Shown: one piece after another, positions 54,781 to 64,000 of the stretch
How positions within the stretch are numbered: position 1 is the first letter of the stretch
Layout of the letters: every line of letters begins with the position of its first letter
Assembly (NCBI RefSeq): GCF_003991905.1
Contig: NZ_RSCL01000006.1
Location: 225,733 to 289,732 of the forward strand
DNA: 64,000 nucleotides
Direction: 5' to 3'
From: Dulcicalothrix desertica PCC 7102
GTDB taxonomy: Bacteria > Cyanobacteriota > Cyanobacteriia > Cyanobacteriales > Nostocaceae
The notes under the pieces: generated by a model
Told to the model about the DNA's origin: nothing
The model's input: the letters and a program-made list of their open reading frames with translations, nothing else
The model's database searches: none
Position numbers and translations under genes: made by a program

Positions 54781-56046
54781 TTATAATGGTAATTGAATAA
54801 TAAACTCAGCGCCTTCAGCATATTTAGACTTCACATCAAGAGAGCCTCCATGTTTTTCAATAACTATCTGGCGTGCAATTGCCAAACCTAAACCTGTTCC
54901 TTTACCTACAGGTTTTGTAGTAAAAGCATATCCAAAAATCTTCTCTAATATTTCTTCTGGAATTCCCATGCCATTATCTTTAATACTAATTAAAACATGT
55001 GTTTTTTTATAATCTAAATAAGTTTTGATTGTAATTTGTGGATTTTTACATTTTTTTACATCTTGTTGATAAGAATCTCTCAAAGCATCAATTCCATTTA
55101 CTAATAAATTCATAAATACTTGATTTAATGGGCCAGGATAACAATTTATCTGAGGAATGTTACAATAATCTTTGACAATTTCGATTTGAGGCAATTTATC
55201 ATTAGCTTTAAGTTTATATTTAAGAATCATTAACGTACTATCTATTCCTTCATGAATATCAAATGCTACTTTTTCCTGTGCGTCGTTTCGACAGAATACT
55301 CTAAATGATTCACTAATATCTTTAATTCGAGTTGCACTTTCATGCATCGTATTTATTATATTCAACAAATCTTCTGTTAAAAAATCTAATTCAATTTCTT
55401 CAGCATGATTTTGAATTTCTGCTTCTGTGGCTTTTTGTTGATGTAGCTGTAAATGTTGAACTAGTTCACGTACATATGTAGCAGCATAAACCGAATTTGC
55501 ACTAATGGCGCCTACAGGGTTATTGATTTCGTGAGCAACACCTGCTACTAATTGTCCAAGTGTGGACATTTTCTCATTTTGTATCAGTTGAATTTGAGAT
55601 TCTTGTAATTTATCTAGTGTTGATTTTAATTCTTTACTTTGTGTTTCTAATTGCTTATTTAAATTTTTTAGCTTTACATGTACATTAACTCGTGCAATCA
55701 CTTCTTCTTTTTGTAAAGGTTTAGTAATATAATCAACGGCGCCTAAACTTAACCCTCGAACTTTATCTTCGGTTCGAGATAATGATGTCATAAATATAAC
55801 TGGAATATCATGCGTTGACTCACTTTCTTTGAGACGCGAACATATTTCAAAGCCATCCATTTCTGGTAACATCACATCTAACAAAATCAAACTAGGTAAT
55901 ACCTCTTCAACTTTTTTAAATGCAGTTTCAGCATCATTAGCAATTACAACATCAAAACCTGCACTTTTAAGTATCGCTAATAGTAAAGCCGCATTAGTGG
56001 GGCTGTCATCTACTATTAATATTTGATTCTGCTGAGATGGAATCAT
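54781..56046 (-). CDS. Response-regulator/histidine-kinase hybrid
   Basis: A 421-residue soluble protein. The N-terminal receiver (about 8-122) has ILIVDDSPTNAALLLAILKS and phospho-acceptor Asp in LILLDVMLPEMDGFEIC, with DYITKPLQKEEV. After a coiled-coil linker the HisKA region has His in EKMSTLGQLVAGVAHEINNP VG, and the HATPase domain has NGIDALRDSY and GTGLGLAIARQIVIEKHGG. It probably receives phosphate from the adjacent phytochrome kinase or acts beside it. It lies 64 bases downstream of that gene and 15 bases upstream of the CheW gene. Confidence 0.92.
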   Translation of the reverse strand: MIPSQQNQILIVDDSPTNAALLLAILKSAGFDVVIANDAETAFKKVEEVLPSLILLDVMLPEMDGFEICSRLKESESTHDIPVIFMTSLSRTEDKVRGLSLGAVDYITKPLQKEEVIARVNVHVKLKNLNKQLETQSKELKSTLDKLQESQIQLIQNEKMSTLGQLVAGVAHEINNPVGAISANSVYAATYVRELVQHLQLHQQKATEAEIQNHAEEIELDFLTEDLLNIINTMHESATRIKDISESFRVFCRNDAQEKVAFDIHEGIDSTLMILKYKLKANDKLPQIEIVKDYCNIPQINCYPGPLNQVFMNLLVNGIDALRDSYQQDVKKCKNPQITIKTYLDYKKTHVLISIKDNGMGIPEEILEKIFGYAFTTKPVGKGTGLGLAIARQIVIEKHGGSLDVKSKYAEGAEFIIQLPL

Positions 56047-56109
56047 AACGGAATTATAAGTTTTTTAAAGTTGAATGTATGGTGGGCATTGCCCACCTTA
56101 CGTATGTGT

Positions 56110-58350
56110 TCATTTACAAAGTGTAATTGGTATTTCCAAAATAAATTTACTCCCTTGATTTGCTTGTGAAATGTAGTAAAGCTTTCCTCCATGTCGCTCA
56201 ATAATTTGATAGCTAACTGATAACCCTAGTCCAGTTCCTTTACCAACTGGTTTAGTACTAAAAAATGGGTCAAAAAGTTTATTTTGAATATCTTGCTGAA
56301 TTCCTCTACCGTTATCTTCAATTGCTACTTGTATAAACTTTTTATCTAAGATTGAAGTAGTGATAGTAATATGTTTCTCTGCGCTCTCACATACCTTCAA
56401 CTCATCAATGGCATTAATTAGCAAATTCATAAACACTTGATTTAATTGACTGGCAAAACATTCAATCAAAGGAAGTGTGCTGTATTGTCTAATAATTTCT
56501 ATGCTTTGCCCTGTTGGATGTTCTGTTGGATGGTCCTCTAATTTATGCTTCAATAATAAAAGTGTACTTTCTAATCCTTCGTGAATATCAATTTCTTTTA
56601 CCTCAGCTTCGTCAAAACGTGAAAAAGTTCGCAGTGATTTTACTAATTGACTAATCCGCTCGGCGCCTGATTTTAAAGATTGACACAGTTTAGGCAAATC
56701 GTTAATGATATAATCTATATCCGCTTGCTCGATTTCTTCTTGTAAACTTTGAGTTGGTTGAGGATGATGCTGTTTATACCTGGCAAGTAAATTTAGTAGT
56801 GTTTGAGTATGATTATCAATATGGCTGATGTTTCCATATATAAAGTTAATTGGATTATTAATTTCGTGTGCAATTCCAGCCACAAGCTGCCCTAAACTCG
56901 ACATTTTCTCACTTTGAATAAGCTGACTTTGGGTTTGCTTGAGGTGGTTAGTGCGCTCTTGCACCTGAAATTCTAAATTTGTATTGAGTCCTTGTACCTG
57001 CTGATAAAGACGGTATTGTGCAACAGCGGTAGAAAACCTTTCCCCTAAAGCACTCGCATATTTAACTTCACCTTCAGTCCAAGCTTGAACTTGATTTGTT
57101 TTAATTTGGCGCCAGACTTCAAACGACTGTCTTGGCATTAATTGTCTAGTATCAGGGTTATGATATCCTGCCCAGTTAATTTCGGTATCGATTTCGGAAC
57201 GGAAAATAGTTAAACAACCGAGAACGGTAGCGCCAAACACTAAGGGAATAATTAATAAGCTGCGAATTCGAGTCGATTCAAAATAAGGCGCCAAAGTCCG
57301 GAATAATGGTTCTCGATATAAATCGTTGATTGCCCATAATGTACTAGTAACTTGCTCGTCTGATACTTCAGCAATGTCATACACGCTTCGCATCCACTGT
57401 ACTGACCAAGGTTTATACCCAGTTTGGTCAACTTCGGTTTCTATAACTGAATACACATACTTTTGCCAAAGTCGATTTTCTTCAATTACCCGGTTTTCTT
57501 CAGTGTCTATTACATCTGGCTGAATTCCACATGTGAAAATTTCTAATGACTGTTGATCCGAAGCAAGTAAATATAATCTTCCTCCTGAACCATCGAAGCT
57601 TTTTACTGCTTCAGAAAGTGCAGGTTGTAATTTAACAGTCGGAGAAGTATAAAGATTTTTAGTTAAATTATTTATATTAGCTTCTTGACGTGCTTGGTCG
57701 CGAACTTGATTTAATAAAATAGAATGTGAAATCGCAATACATACCTGGTCAACTACTGCTTGAATTAACTGTAGTTCTTCTTCTGTCACTTTCAATGGCT
57801 CAGAATGATGCGATACCAATAAACCCCACAACTGAGCAACTTTAGGTAGTGAAGGAGGTTGATATTTACCTGTTTGTTCGCTTTCTAAAACAATTGGCAC
57901 AACAACAGATGATTTCACCCCCATTGCCGTTAAATATTCAACGTGGCAAGGGTCAATAGGACGATAACGAATATCTTGGTCTGGGTTTATCTCTCCATTT
58001 GGGTTACTCAAAGGACTAATACCAATTTCATGCGACGTTAAATCAACAACACTGCGCTGCCGTGCCCGTACAAACAATTCACGCGCATATAAAGGTATAT
58101 CATCCGCAGGAAAATGTAACCCCATTAAAGAAGGTAATCGATTTTCGGCTCTGGATTCTGCAATTACCACCCCACTGCCATCTGAATTAAACTGGTAAAT
58201 TTTTACGCGGTCTGTATCTAGATACGCACGCACCTCCGCAGTCATTGCGCTTAAAATCTCTTTCAACTCCAAAGATTGCCGTACACGGTTAGCAATGCGG
58301 TGAAGCAATATTTCTTGCTTGAACATTAGTTTTTTATCAGATGACTTCAT
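56110..58350 (-). CDS. Cph2-type phytochrome histidine kinase
   Basis: A 746-residue soluble kinase. The GAF domain (about 15-215) has HFPADDIPLYAREL (the DIP motif of phytochromes) and YRPIDPCHVEYLTAM, with the bilin-binding Cys135-His136. The second GAF/PHY domain (about 230-450) carries the tongue motif pair INWAGYHN (393-395) and LMPRQSFEVWRQ (406-410). No N-terminal PAS or knot is present, as in Cph2-type phytochromes. HisKA has EKMSSLGQLVAGIAHEINNP with His495, and HATPase has NAIDELKVCE and GTGLGLSVSYQII. It senses red/far-red light by family analogy and heads the chemotaxis-type cluster. Confidence 0.88.
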   Translation of the reverse strand: MKSSDKKLMFKQEILLHRIANRVRQSLELKEILSAMTAEVRAYLDTDRVKIYQFNSDGSGVVIAESRAENRLPSLMGLHFPADDIPLYARELFVRARQRSVVDLTSHEIGISPLSNPNGEINPDQDIRYRPIDPCHVEYLTAMGVKSSVVVPIVLESEQTGKYQPPSLPKVAQLWGLLVSHHSEPLKVTEEELQLIQAVVDQVCIAISHSILLNQVRDQARQEANINNLTKNLYTSPTVKLQPALSEAVKSFDGSGGRLYLLASDQQSLEIFTCGIQPDVIDTEENRVIEENRLWQKYVYSVIETEVDQTGYKPWSVQWMRSVYDIAEVSDEQVTSTLWAINDLYREPLFRTLAPYFESTRIRSLLIIPLVFGATVLGCLTIFRSEIDTEINWAGYHNPDTRQLMPRQSFEVWRQIKTNQVQAWTEGEVKYASALGERFSTAVAQYRLYQQVQGLNTNLEFQVQERTNHLKQTQSQLIQSEKMSSLGQLVAGIAHEINNPINFIYGNISHIDNHTQTLLNLLARYKQHHPQPTQSLQEEIEQADIDYIINDLPKLCQSLKSGAERISQLVKSLRTFSRFDEAEVKEIDIHEGLESTLLLLKHKLEDHPTEHPTGQSIEIIRQYSTLPLIECFASQLNQVFMNLLINAIDELKVCESAEKHITITTSILDKKFIQVAIEDNGRGIQQDIQNKLFDPFFSTKPVGKGTGLGLSVSYQIIERHGGKLYYISQANQGSKFILEIPITLCK

Positions 58351-58822
58351 ACAATGCTTTTGACATATTAATCTGTTCCCCTCTTCCGTAAAAAAAGGGG
58401 TTGGGGTGAGGTTTAACAGTATTTATGCTTAAACTATTAATTAGTCAATTAAATATAGAATGCGTCAAGCAATATCAACACTTATCTAATGCAAAATGCA
58501 ATGTACAAATAATTGAGTAACATAATATTAACTAAATCTAATATTTTTTGACTTCAGCATAAATACATAAAGAATTTCGCTCGTTATCAGTGGTGAGGTG
58601 TCAAACCCCTACACCCATATTTAATTTAATCGAATAATATTATTTAGCACCAAATAAAAAAGCCTGCGAATACAGGCGTAAAATCGAAAATTTTAATCCC
58701 CCCCAACCCCCCCTTATTAAGGGGGGGAGAATAACATAGATTCTTAGCCCCCCGAATTCACGGGGGGTTGGGGGGATAAATTATATTAAATTGCATTACA
58801 ATTCTCAAATAAACCAAACTAA
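58351..58822. repeat. Spacer with inverted repeat of ccccccaacccc type
   Basis: No gene is seen in about 470 bases. At 58696-58781 atcccccccaaccccccctt and cggggggttggggggataaa are complementary arms with internal aaggggggg/cccccc hairpins, a common cyanobacterial interspersed repeat. At about 58380-58410 a related ccgtaaaaaaaggggttggg stretch occurs. Confidence 0.6.
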
Positions 58823-60154
58823 TTAAAAGTTTTGCCCAGCATAAATCGAGCGAACTTCACCATTGCGACGAATCACAGCTTCACCGTTAGTGACTTCAAC
58901 TAAAGTCCATCCACTGGCGCCAATAGCTTCGCCAATTTCGATACGGCGAGTAACGCCATTGACTTTAAATAAAGCAGCAGATTTATCACCGAGTTCGAGT
59001 AATCCCTCAAGTGTGTGAGAAATAGGATTAGTAGGAGCAACAGCAACTTCTAATGGTTGTGGTTGTGCTGGTCTAACTGTTTCTGTATTGGTTTGTGCTT
59101 TTGGTTTTGCGGTTGGGAGTTGCGGTGGAATTGCACGGAATGCTGAAAGATTTACACTCGGTGCTTTTGGTGGATTGATATTAATTGGTGTACGCGCGAT
59201 GGTTAGCGGTTTGAGTGCAGGACGTACCGCAGCAAACACATTCAAAGGTTTGGTGGCGTTATTAAGTTTTTTACCAACATTATTTAGTGCGGTTTTTACT
59301 GATGGAGTTTGAGGTAATGCACGTGCTTGTGACTGTGGTTGTGTTGGTACTGGTGGTAAAGTACCGCGAACACCGGGAATTTGTGGTGGTGCATAACGCA
59401 TTGGTAAAGGCGCCTGATATACAGGAATATAGATACGTTCAACTACAGTTGTAGAACGACCATTAGTAGGAGCAGTATTATTTGCCGCCATTGGAGGAGG
59501 CAGTTGTCCTGCGGGAGTCCCAGCCATTGCAATTGGTTGAGGATTTGCAACAGCCATATATGCAGATTTTGCTTCCCTGTTTGAAAGTTTGATATCTTGC
59601 CGATCTATTGCAGCTAAGGCGCCGAGCATGTAATTTACTAAATCAGTTTGCACGTCCGCGACTTGATCGACTTCTGTTATTGCCGTTTCATTTGGCGCCA
59701 TTAACGACTGTTGGAACGAACGCGACACTAAACGATTTAACAAACCAGAATTATTAATACAAACCATCGCCACAGCTGCTACACCAACAGTTGCAGCTAA
59801 GGAAAATACTTTAGTCAACCAGCGTCGAGGTTTGCGATGTTTAATAGCAGTTTTAGGAACAGCATTTTGAGTGGTCTTTCGAGTGCGAACTTTACTTAAC
59901 TGCTGATTACTAACAGTCACCTGCTCAGTTCGCTTAATTACGACAGGCGGCACCTTGATTGTTTGCAGACGAACATATTCTGGTTCGATGGTATGTACAG
60001 GAATACCGCTTTTTCCATCAAGAATATGGTCAATATCAGCAAAAAGTTCATCCATCAAACCATCAGCATAATTGTCGATAGACCAGGGTTCGCTAACGAT
60101 TAAATCTTCAGATGGTTCTTCTAGAAGAATATGGGTACTGGCTTCGGTAGACAT
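58823..60154 (-). CDS. Single-pass membrane protein with GspC/PilP-like C-terminus
   Basis: A 443-residue protein found in many cyanobacteria. A cytoplasmic N-terminus (1-110) is followed by a single membrane helix (about 113-135: LTKVFSLAATVGVAAVAMVC I). A long Pro/Ala/Thr-rich periplasmic linker (about 190-385) leads to a beta domain (about 386-443: LEGLLELGDKSAALFKVNGV TRRIEIGEAIGASGWTLVEV) resembling the homology region of GspC and the PilP fold. A role linking inner membrane to a secretion or pilus complex is inferred. It is encoded upstream of no recognised partner. Confidence 0.7.
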   Translation of the reverse strand: MSTEASTHILLEEPSEDLIVSEPWSIDNYADGLMDELFADIDHILDGKSGIPVHTIEPEYVRLQTIKVPPVVIKRTEQVTVSNQQLSKVRTRKTTQNAVPKTAIKHRKPRRWLTKVFSLAATVGVAAVAMVCINNSGLLNRLVSRSFQQSLMAPNETAITEVDQVADVQTDLVNYMLGALAAIDRQDIKLSNREAKSAYMAVANPQPIAMAGTPAGQLPPPMAANNTAPTNGRSTTVVERIYIPVYQAPLPMRYAPPQIPGVRGTLPPVPTQPQSQARALPQTPSVKTALNNVGKKLNNATKPLNVFAAVRPALKPLTIARTPININPPKAPSVNLSAFRAIPPQLPTAKPKAQTNTETVRPAQPQPLEVAVAPTNPISHTLEGLLELGDKSAALFKVNGVTRRIEIGEAIGASGWTLVEVTNGEAVIRRNGEVRSIYAGQNF

Positions 60155-60456
60155 AACGACTTTCAGTTATAGAATTTTAGGGCGGTTAGGATTATGACCC
60201 TCACCGCATTTAATGGGTACTTTTAAGCAATGGGAGTGGGTCGGGCGGCCAATGCTCGTGAGCGAATTTACTAGGTGAAAATTGAATTTGTAACTAATTC
60301 AACAACTTCTATTTCTTTCTCAGAAAAAATACTGAGGAAAGAGTTTGTTTTCATCCGGGACTAAGTGATAATAACTAGTATAATTATGTGTCATATATCG
60401 CATCAGTCCCTTAGATGTATACCCTACTACTATACTCGCGCTTCATAATGCTTTTT
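60155..60456. other. Spacer between mnmG and the GspC-like gene
   Basis: About 300 bases with no gene, and no strong hairpin or repeat of the families described. It would contain the promoter of the GspC-like gene. Confidence 0.4.
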
Positions 60457-62379
60457 TTAAGCTAATGCTTGAAATTCTTTCTCTGACTGGTTTTGACGAA
60501 TTTCTAAAAAGATTAGTAAAGCATTTACATCGGCTGGGTTGACTCCACCGATACGCGCGGCTTGACCGATAGTAAGGGGTTTCACCTTAGATAACTTTTC
60601 TCTTGCCTCCTTTGATAAAGTTTCAATCGATGTATAATCTAATTCAGCAGGTAGCTGTTTATTTGCTTGACGAGCAATTTGTTCAATTTGACTTTGCTGA
60701 CGTGCTAAATACCCTGAGTATTTAATATCTATTTCGGCGCCCTCAGTTTCCGCGCGGTCGAGTTCAATATTACCAAGTTGGTACTTATTCAAATCTAGAT
60801 AATGAAAACCAGGGCGCCGGATTAAATCAGCAAGAGTAATAGAACCTTTAATAGCTTGCCCGGTAGCATTTGCAATTTGTTTACCTACTTCGTCATGCTC
60901 TTTGACTCTAGTTGCATACAGGCGTTCTTTTTCAGCAGTAATATTCGCTTGCTTACGGGTGTACATTTCCCAGCGACGGTCATCAATTAAACCAATTTCT
61001 CGTCCCAAAGGTGTTAAACGCTGGTCGGCATTATCTGAACGTAGAACAAGTCGATACTCTGAGCGACTAGTTAACATTCGGTAGGGTTCGCGTAAATCTT
61101 TAGTACACAAATCATCAACCAAGGTACCTAAGTAACTTTGTTCACGAGGAAATACAATCATTGATTGACCACGTACAAATCGAGCGGCATTAACTCCCGC
61201 CACAATTCCTTGGGCAGCAGCTTCTTCGTAACCAGTTGTACCATTTACTTGTCCCGCACAAAACAAACCTTCAACTTTCTTAGTCATCAATGTCGGAAAA
61301 CACTGGGTTGCGGGCAAATAATCATACTCTACCGCATAAGCGGGACGCAGCATTACACATTGTTCGAGTCCCGGCAAAGTTCGCAGCATTTGTAGCTGTA
61401 GATTTTCGGGTAGTCCAGTTGAAAAACCTTGAATATAAAGTTCTGGAATATCGCGTCCTTCGGGTTCAATAAAGATTTGATGACTGTCTTTATCAGCAAA
61501 TCGCACAATTTTATCTTCGATAGAAGGACAATAACGCGGCCCCTTTGCTTCTACCCAACCACCGTACACAGGTGACAAATGTAAATTTTCATTAATTAAT
61601 TTATGTGTTTCCTTGGTAGTGCGCGTCATATGGCAAGGAAGTTGTTCGCGCTCAACCCATACTTCTGGGTCAAAACTAAACCAGCGCACATCAGTATCAC
61701 CTGGTTGCAAAATCATTTTGCTGTAATCTACCGACCGCTTATCAACACGTGCAGGTGTACCAGTTTTGAGGCGCCCAGTTTCAAAGCCAAGTCTATTAAG
61801 GGTTTCTGTTAAACCTTCCGCAGCAAATTCTCCCGCACGTCCAGCGGGCATTGACTTATTACCAACCCAAATTTTGCCACCCAAAAAAGTGCCAGTTGTG
61901 AGAATTACCGCTTTACATTCAAAAGCGACACCAAAATAAGTTTGAACACCAATAACTTCATCATTTTTACCCAGCACCAAATCTGTCACCATACTTTCGC
62001 GAACCATCAAATTCTCTTGGTTCTCGACAATAGTTTTCATAATTGCCGCATACTCGCGCTTATCAGTTTGCGCGCGTAAAGCCCAAACCGCAGGGCCACG
62101 CGAAGAATTAAGAATACGTTTTTGTAAATAAGTACGGTCAGCCATCTTGCCAATTTCCCCACCAAGTGCATCAACTTCGTGCGTCAATTGAGATTTTGCA
62201 GGGCCACCAACTGCTGGGTTACAAGGTTGCCAACCAATTTTATCTAAATTCAGTGTCAACAGCAGAGTGCGACATCCAAGACGTGCTGTCGCAAGTGCAG
62301 CTTCACAACCGGAGTGACCTGCACCAACGACGACCACATCGAAAGCGTCTTGGAATTCTACTTTTTCGTGCATGGTCAT
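60457..62379 (-). CDS. mnmG: tRNA uridine 5-carboxymethylaminomethyl modification enzyme MnmG
   Basis: An FAD enzyme that, with MnmE, modifies the wobble uridine of certain tRNAs. The FAD-binding motif is [20 protein letters not shown] (about residues 14-33), and the family signatures are [14 protein letters not shown]-like [16 protein letters not shown] and [17 protein letters not shown], with [27 protein letters not shown]. The C-terminal domain includes [29 protein letters not shown] and [20 protein letters not shown]. The length of 640 is normal; a second ATG (MHEK) is two codons downstream. mnmE is not nearby. Confidence 0.96.
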   Translation of the reverse strand: MTMHEKVEFQDAFDVVVVGAGHSGCEAALATARLGCRTLLLTLNLDKIGWQPCNPAVGGPAKSQLTHEVDALGGEIGKMADRTYLQKRILNSSRGPAVWALRAQTDKREYAAIMKTIVENQENLMVRESMVTDLVLGKNDEVIGVQTYFGVAFECKAVILTTGTFLGGKIWVGNKSMPAGRAGEFAAEGLTETLNRLGFETGRLKTGTPARVDKRSVDYSKMILQPGDTDVRWFSFDPEVWVEREQLPCHMTRTTKETHKLINENLHLSPVYGGWVEAKGPRYCPSIEDKIVRFADKDSHQIFIEPEGRDIPELYIQGFSTGLPENLQLQMLRTLPGLEQCVMLRPAYAVEYDYLPATQCFPTLMTKKVEGLFCAGQVNGTTGYEEAAAQGIVAGVNAARFVRGQSMIVFPREQSYLGTLVDDLCTKDLREPYRMLTSRSEYRLVLRSDNADQRLTPLGREIGLIDDRRWEMYTRKQANITAEKERLYATRVKEHDEVGKQIANATGQAIKGSITLADLIRRPGFHYLDLNKYQLGNIELDRAETEGAEIDIKYSGYLARQQSQIEQIARQANKQLPAELDYTSIETLSKEAREKLSKVKPLTIGQAARIGGVNPADVNALLIFLEIRQNQSEKEFQALA

Positions 62380-62602
62380 AAACTTTCAGTAAGCATGATT
62401 AGATACTGTTAATTTTAACCGAAATAAACCATATTTTGTAATTCAGATTGCCTTTAGGGTAGGTTAAATTAATTACAATGCCTGTAACTAGATAGAACTA
62501 TTTTATCAATCGCCGCTTAAAATCAAGATTTACTCATGAATAAGCTAAAATTTATCTAAACTTTACAATCAAAGTATTAAATAAAACCATCCAAACACAT
62601 AA

Positions 62603-63775
62603 ATGAAAATCCTTCAATTAACCTACTACGACAAAAAAATAAACTGGCGCCTATCCCCAATGCACTTTTCCAACCTCAATCTTCTAGTTGGCATATCTGG
62701 AGTTGGTAAAACACAAATACTCAAATCAATAATGAACCTGCGCTCAATAGCCAGAGGTCATTCATTAAATGGTGTTACCTGGGATGTAAATTTCTCTATT
62801 AACAATAATATTTATCAATGGAAGGGAGAATTTGAGTATGAACATAGTAATACGTTGGTAGCAGTAATCACTAATGAAGAAGAGTTAGAAAGCAGAAAAT
62901 TTATAATTTCTAACGAGTATTTGTCTGTAAATAGTGAAGTAATAATAGAAAGAAATACTACCGAAATTCAATTTAAAGGAAATAAGCTTCCGAAATTATC
63001 TCGATTTACCAGCGCGATTAATATATTAAGTGAAGAGGAAGATATTTACCCTGTAAAAGAAGGGTTTAATCAGCTTGTGTACAGTGACCAGTTTAAGTCT
63101 GATTATCATTCATTGAATATAATGCTTCACTCAGTAAATAAAACGATTGACCCTAACAGTTTTGCTGTTGTCGCTAGTCACTATTATAGTCTAGAAAAAA
63201 TTAAAGAAAGTGGCTTACCAATTCAAATAAAGTTAGCATTAGCTTATAGATATGAACGCGATATTTTCAAACAAATCAAAAATCAATTTATTAACATTTT
63301 TGAACAAGTAGAAGATGTTAAGTTAGAGTTTGAAACAGATGATAATCTTTCTATTTCTACAACTATTTCACAATATCCTTTCGTCCAAATAAAAGAAAAA
63401 TATGTAGATAAATGGATTAAGCAAAATCAAATATCAGCAGGTATGTTTAAAACACTAATGCACATTAGTGAACTTTATTTATCTGCGAATAATACAGTAA
63501 TTTTAATTGATGAATTTGAAAATAGCTTAGGAGTAAACTGCATTGATGTTTTAAGCGATTTATTAATAACTGACACACAATTACAGTTTATACTTACAAG
63601 TCATCATCCCTACGTTATTAATAAAATAAGCATGGAATATTGGAAGATTGTTACTCGTAAAGGAGGTGTTGTTACTGTTAAAGATATGAAAGAGTTTAAT
63701 CTCCCTAAGTCTAGACACCAAGCATTTATGCAACTTATTAACCTTGATGCTTATAGAGAAGGAATAGCTGTGTAA
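62603..63775 (+). CDS. SMC/ABC-type ATPase, candidate defence module subunit
   Basis: A 390-residue ATPase. Walker A is LVGISGVGKTQILKS (residues 28-42); the ABC-signature-like ISAGMFKTLMHISE (about 278-291) precedes Walker B TVILIDEFENSLGVN (about 301-315) and the switch His is in FILTSHHPYVINKIS (about 330-344). The middle is helical and has no recognisable nuclease domain. The stop codon TAA overlaps the ATG of the next gene by one base (TAATG), so translation is coupled. The layout resembles ATPase-TOPRIM pairs of defence systems such as PARIS (AriA/AriB), but the sequence is not enough to assign it. Confidence 0.75.
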   Translation: MKILQLTYYDKKINWRLSPMHFSNLNLLVGISGVGKTQILKSIMNLRSIARGHSLNGVTWDVNFSINNNIYQWKGEFEYEHSNTLVAVITNEEELESRKFIISNEYLSVNSEVIIERNTTEIQFKGNKLPKLSRFTSAINILSEEEDIYPVKEGFNQLVYSDQFKSDYHSLNIMLHSVNKTIDPNSFAVVASHYYSLEKIKESGLPIQIKLALAYRYERDIFKQIKNQFINIFEQVEDVKLEFETDDNLSISTTISQYPFVQIKEKYVDKWIKQNQISAGMFKTLMHISELYLSANNTVILIDEFENSLGVNCIDVLSDLLITDTQLQFILTSHHPYVINKISMEYWKIVTRKGGVVTVKDMKEFNLPKSRHQAFMQLINLDAYREGIAV

Positions 63776-64000
63776 TGAATATCTATTTTCTTGTAGAGGG
63801 GAAAAAAACTGAAAGAAAAGTTTATCCAGCATGGTTAGCTCATCTTGTACCAGAACTACAACGAGTTAGTAACTATAACGAAGTTGATAGAAACAACTAC
63901 TATTTATTTAGCGCAGAAGGTTATCCGTCAATAATATACGAACATCTACCAAATTCCATCGCTGATGTTATGGAAAATGGGAAGTATGATTATTTTGTAG
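63775..64000 (+). CDS. TOPRIM-like effector subunit, cut by window edge
   Basis: Starts at the ATG overlapping the ATPase stop codon; 75 residues are visible. It begins MNIYFLVEGKKTERKVYPAW, which fits the first strand and catalytic Glu of a TOPRIM-like nuclease domain (FLVEGxxTE), as in DUF4276/DUF4435-type partners of ABC ATPases. The later DxD motif lies outside the window. The one-base overlap with the ATPase gene indicates a fixed two-gene module. Confidence 0.6.
   Translation, partial: MNIYFLVEGKKTERKVYPAWLAHLVPELQRVSNYNEVDRNNYYLFSAEGYPSIIYEHLPNSIADVMENGKYDYFV

Noticed and set aside
1-64000. tRNA, rRNA, intact insertion sequence
   Set aside because: No convincing cloverleaf (T-loop GGTTCGAATCC-type) or rRNA stretch, and no transposase frame, was found on either strand by eye.

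Overview
This window looks like chromosome of a filamentous, probably heterocyst-forming cyanobacterium (Nostocales; Calothrix/Rivularia-like is possible but cannot be settled here). The evidence is a photosynthetic-type GAPDH, a Cph2-type phytochrome, a CYP38/TLP40-like lumenal cyclophilin, a cyanobacterial Omp85, several Uma2 (DUF820) genes, multi-GAF sensors, and many small interspersed repeats. GC content is low, roughly 40%. The usual cyanobacterial HIP1 octamer GCGATCGC was not seen, GATC is very scarce, and GGCGCC occurs constantly in genes and spacers.

Positions 1-18,000 are a patchy accessory region. It holds a helicase gene cut at its 3' end and fused to a truncated FGE-sulfatase gene, a truncated C39-like protease next to a Uma2 gene, a frameshifted ParD-type antitoxin, an antitoxin with only a stub of its PIN toxin, an anti-sigma-factor remnant, a repeat-truncated gene fragment and an ATPase that stops just after Walker B. 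Intact genes among these include ilvB (with an added zinc ribbon), a ferrochelatase-family protein with eight C-terminal histidines, a TPR protein, a Ser/Thr kinase-FHA-SH3 protein and a PBP4-type D,D-carboxypeptidase.

Positions 18,000-47,000 are mainly housekeeping: an LpxB-related protein, Omp85, YbaB, LMW-PTP, a LuxR-type response regulator, murC-murB, gap2, thiL, a cyclophilin, rhomboid protease, a large hybrid kinase, a TIR-like-domain protein, holA, lpxD, a CocE-type hydrolase, a LysM protein and a membrane esterase. Envelope biogenesis recurs (LpxB-like, Omp85, MurB/MurC, LpxD, PBP4, LysM).

Positions 47,000-58,400 carry a minus-strand signalling cluster. In transcription order it is a Cph2-type phytochrome histidine kinase, a REC-histidine kinase, CheW, a multi-GAF methyl-accepting protein, a CheA-REC hybrid and a second CheW-like protein. 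The layout suggests light input to a chemotaxis-type (pilus/phototaxis) pathway. A GspC/PilP-like membrane protein and mnmG follow. The right edge begins a tightly coupled SMC/ABC-type ATPase plus TOPRIM-like gene pair, a candidate two-gene defence module cut by the window end.

Repeats are a theme: at least six families of short palindromic or tandem elements lie in the spacers. Several overlap gene ends and supply the last codons or the stop codon of thiL, the cheA-like gene, a hybrid kinase gene and an esterase gene. No tRNA, rRNA, CRISPR array or intact transposase gene was recognised.
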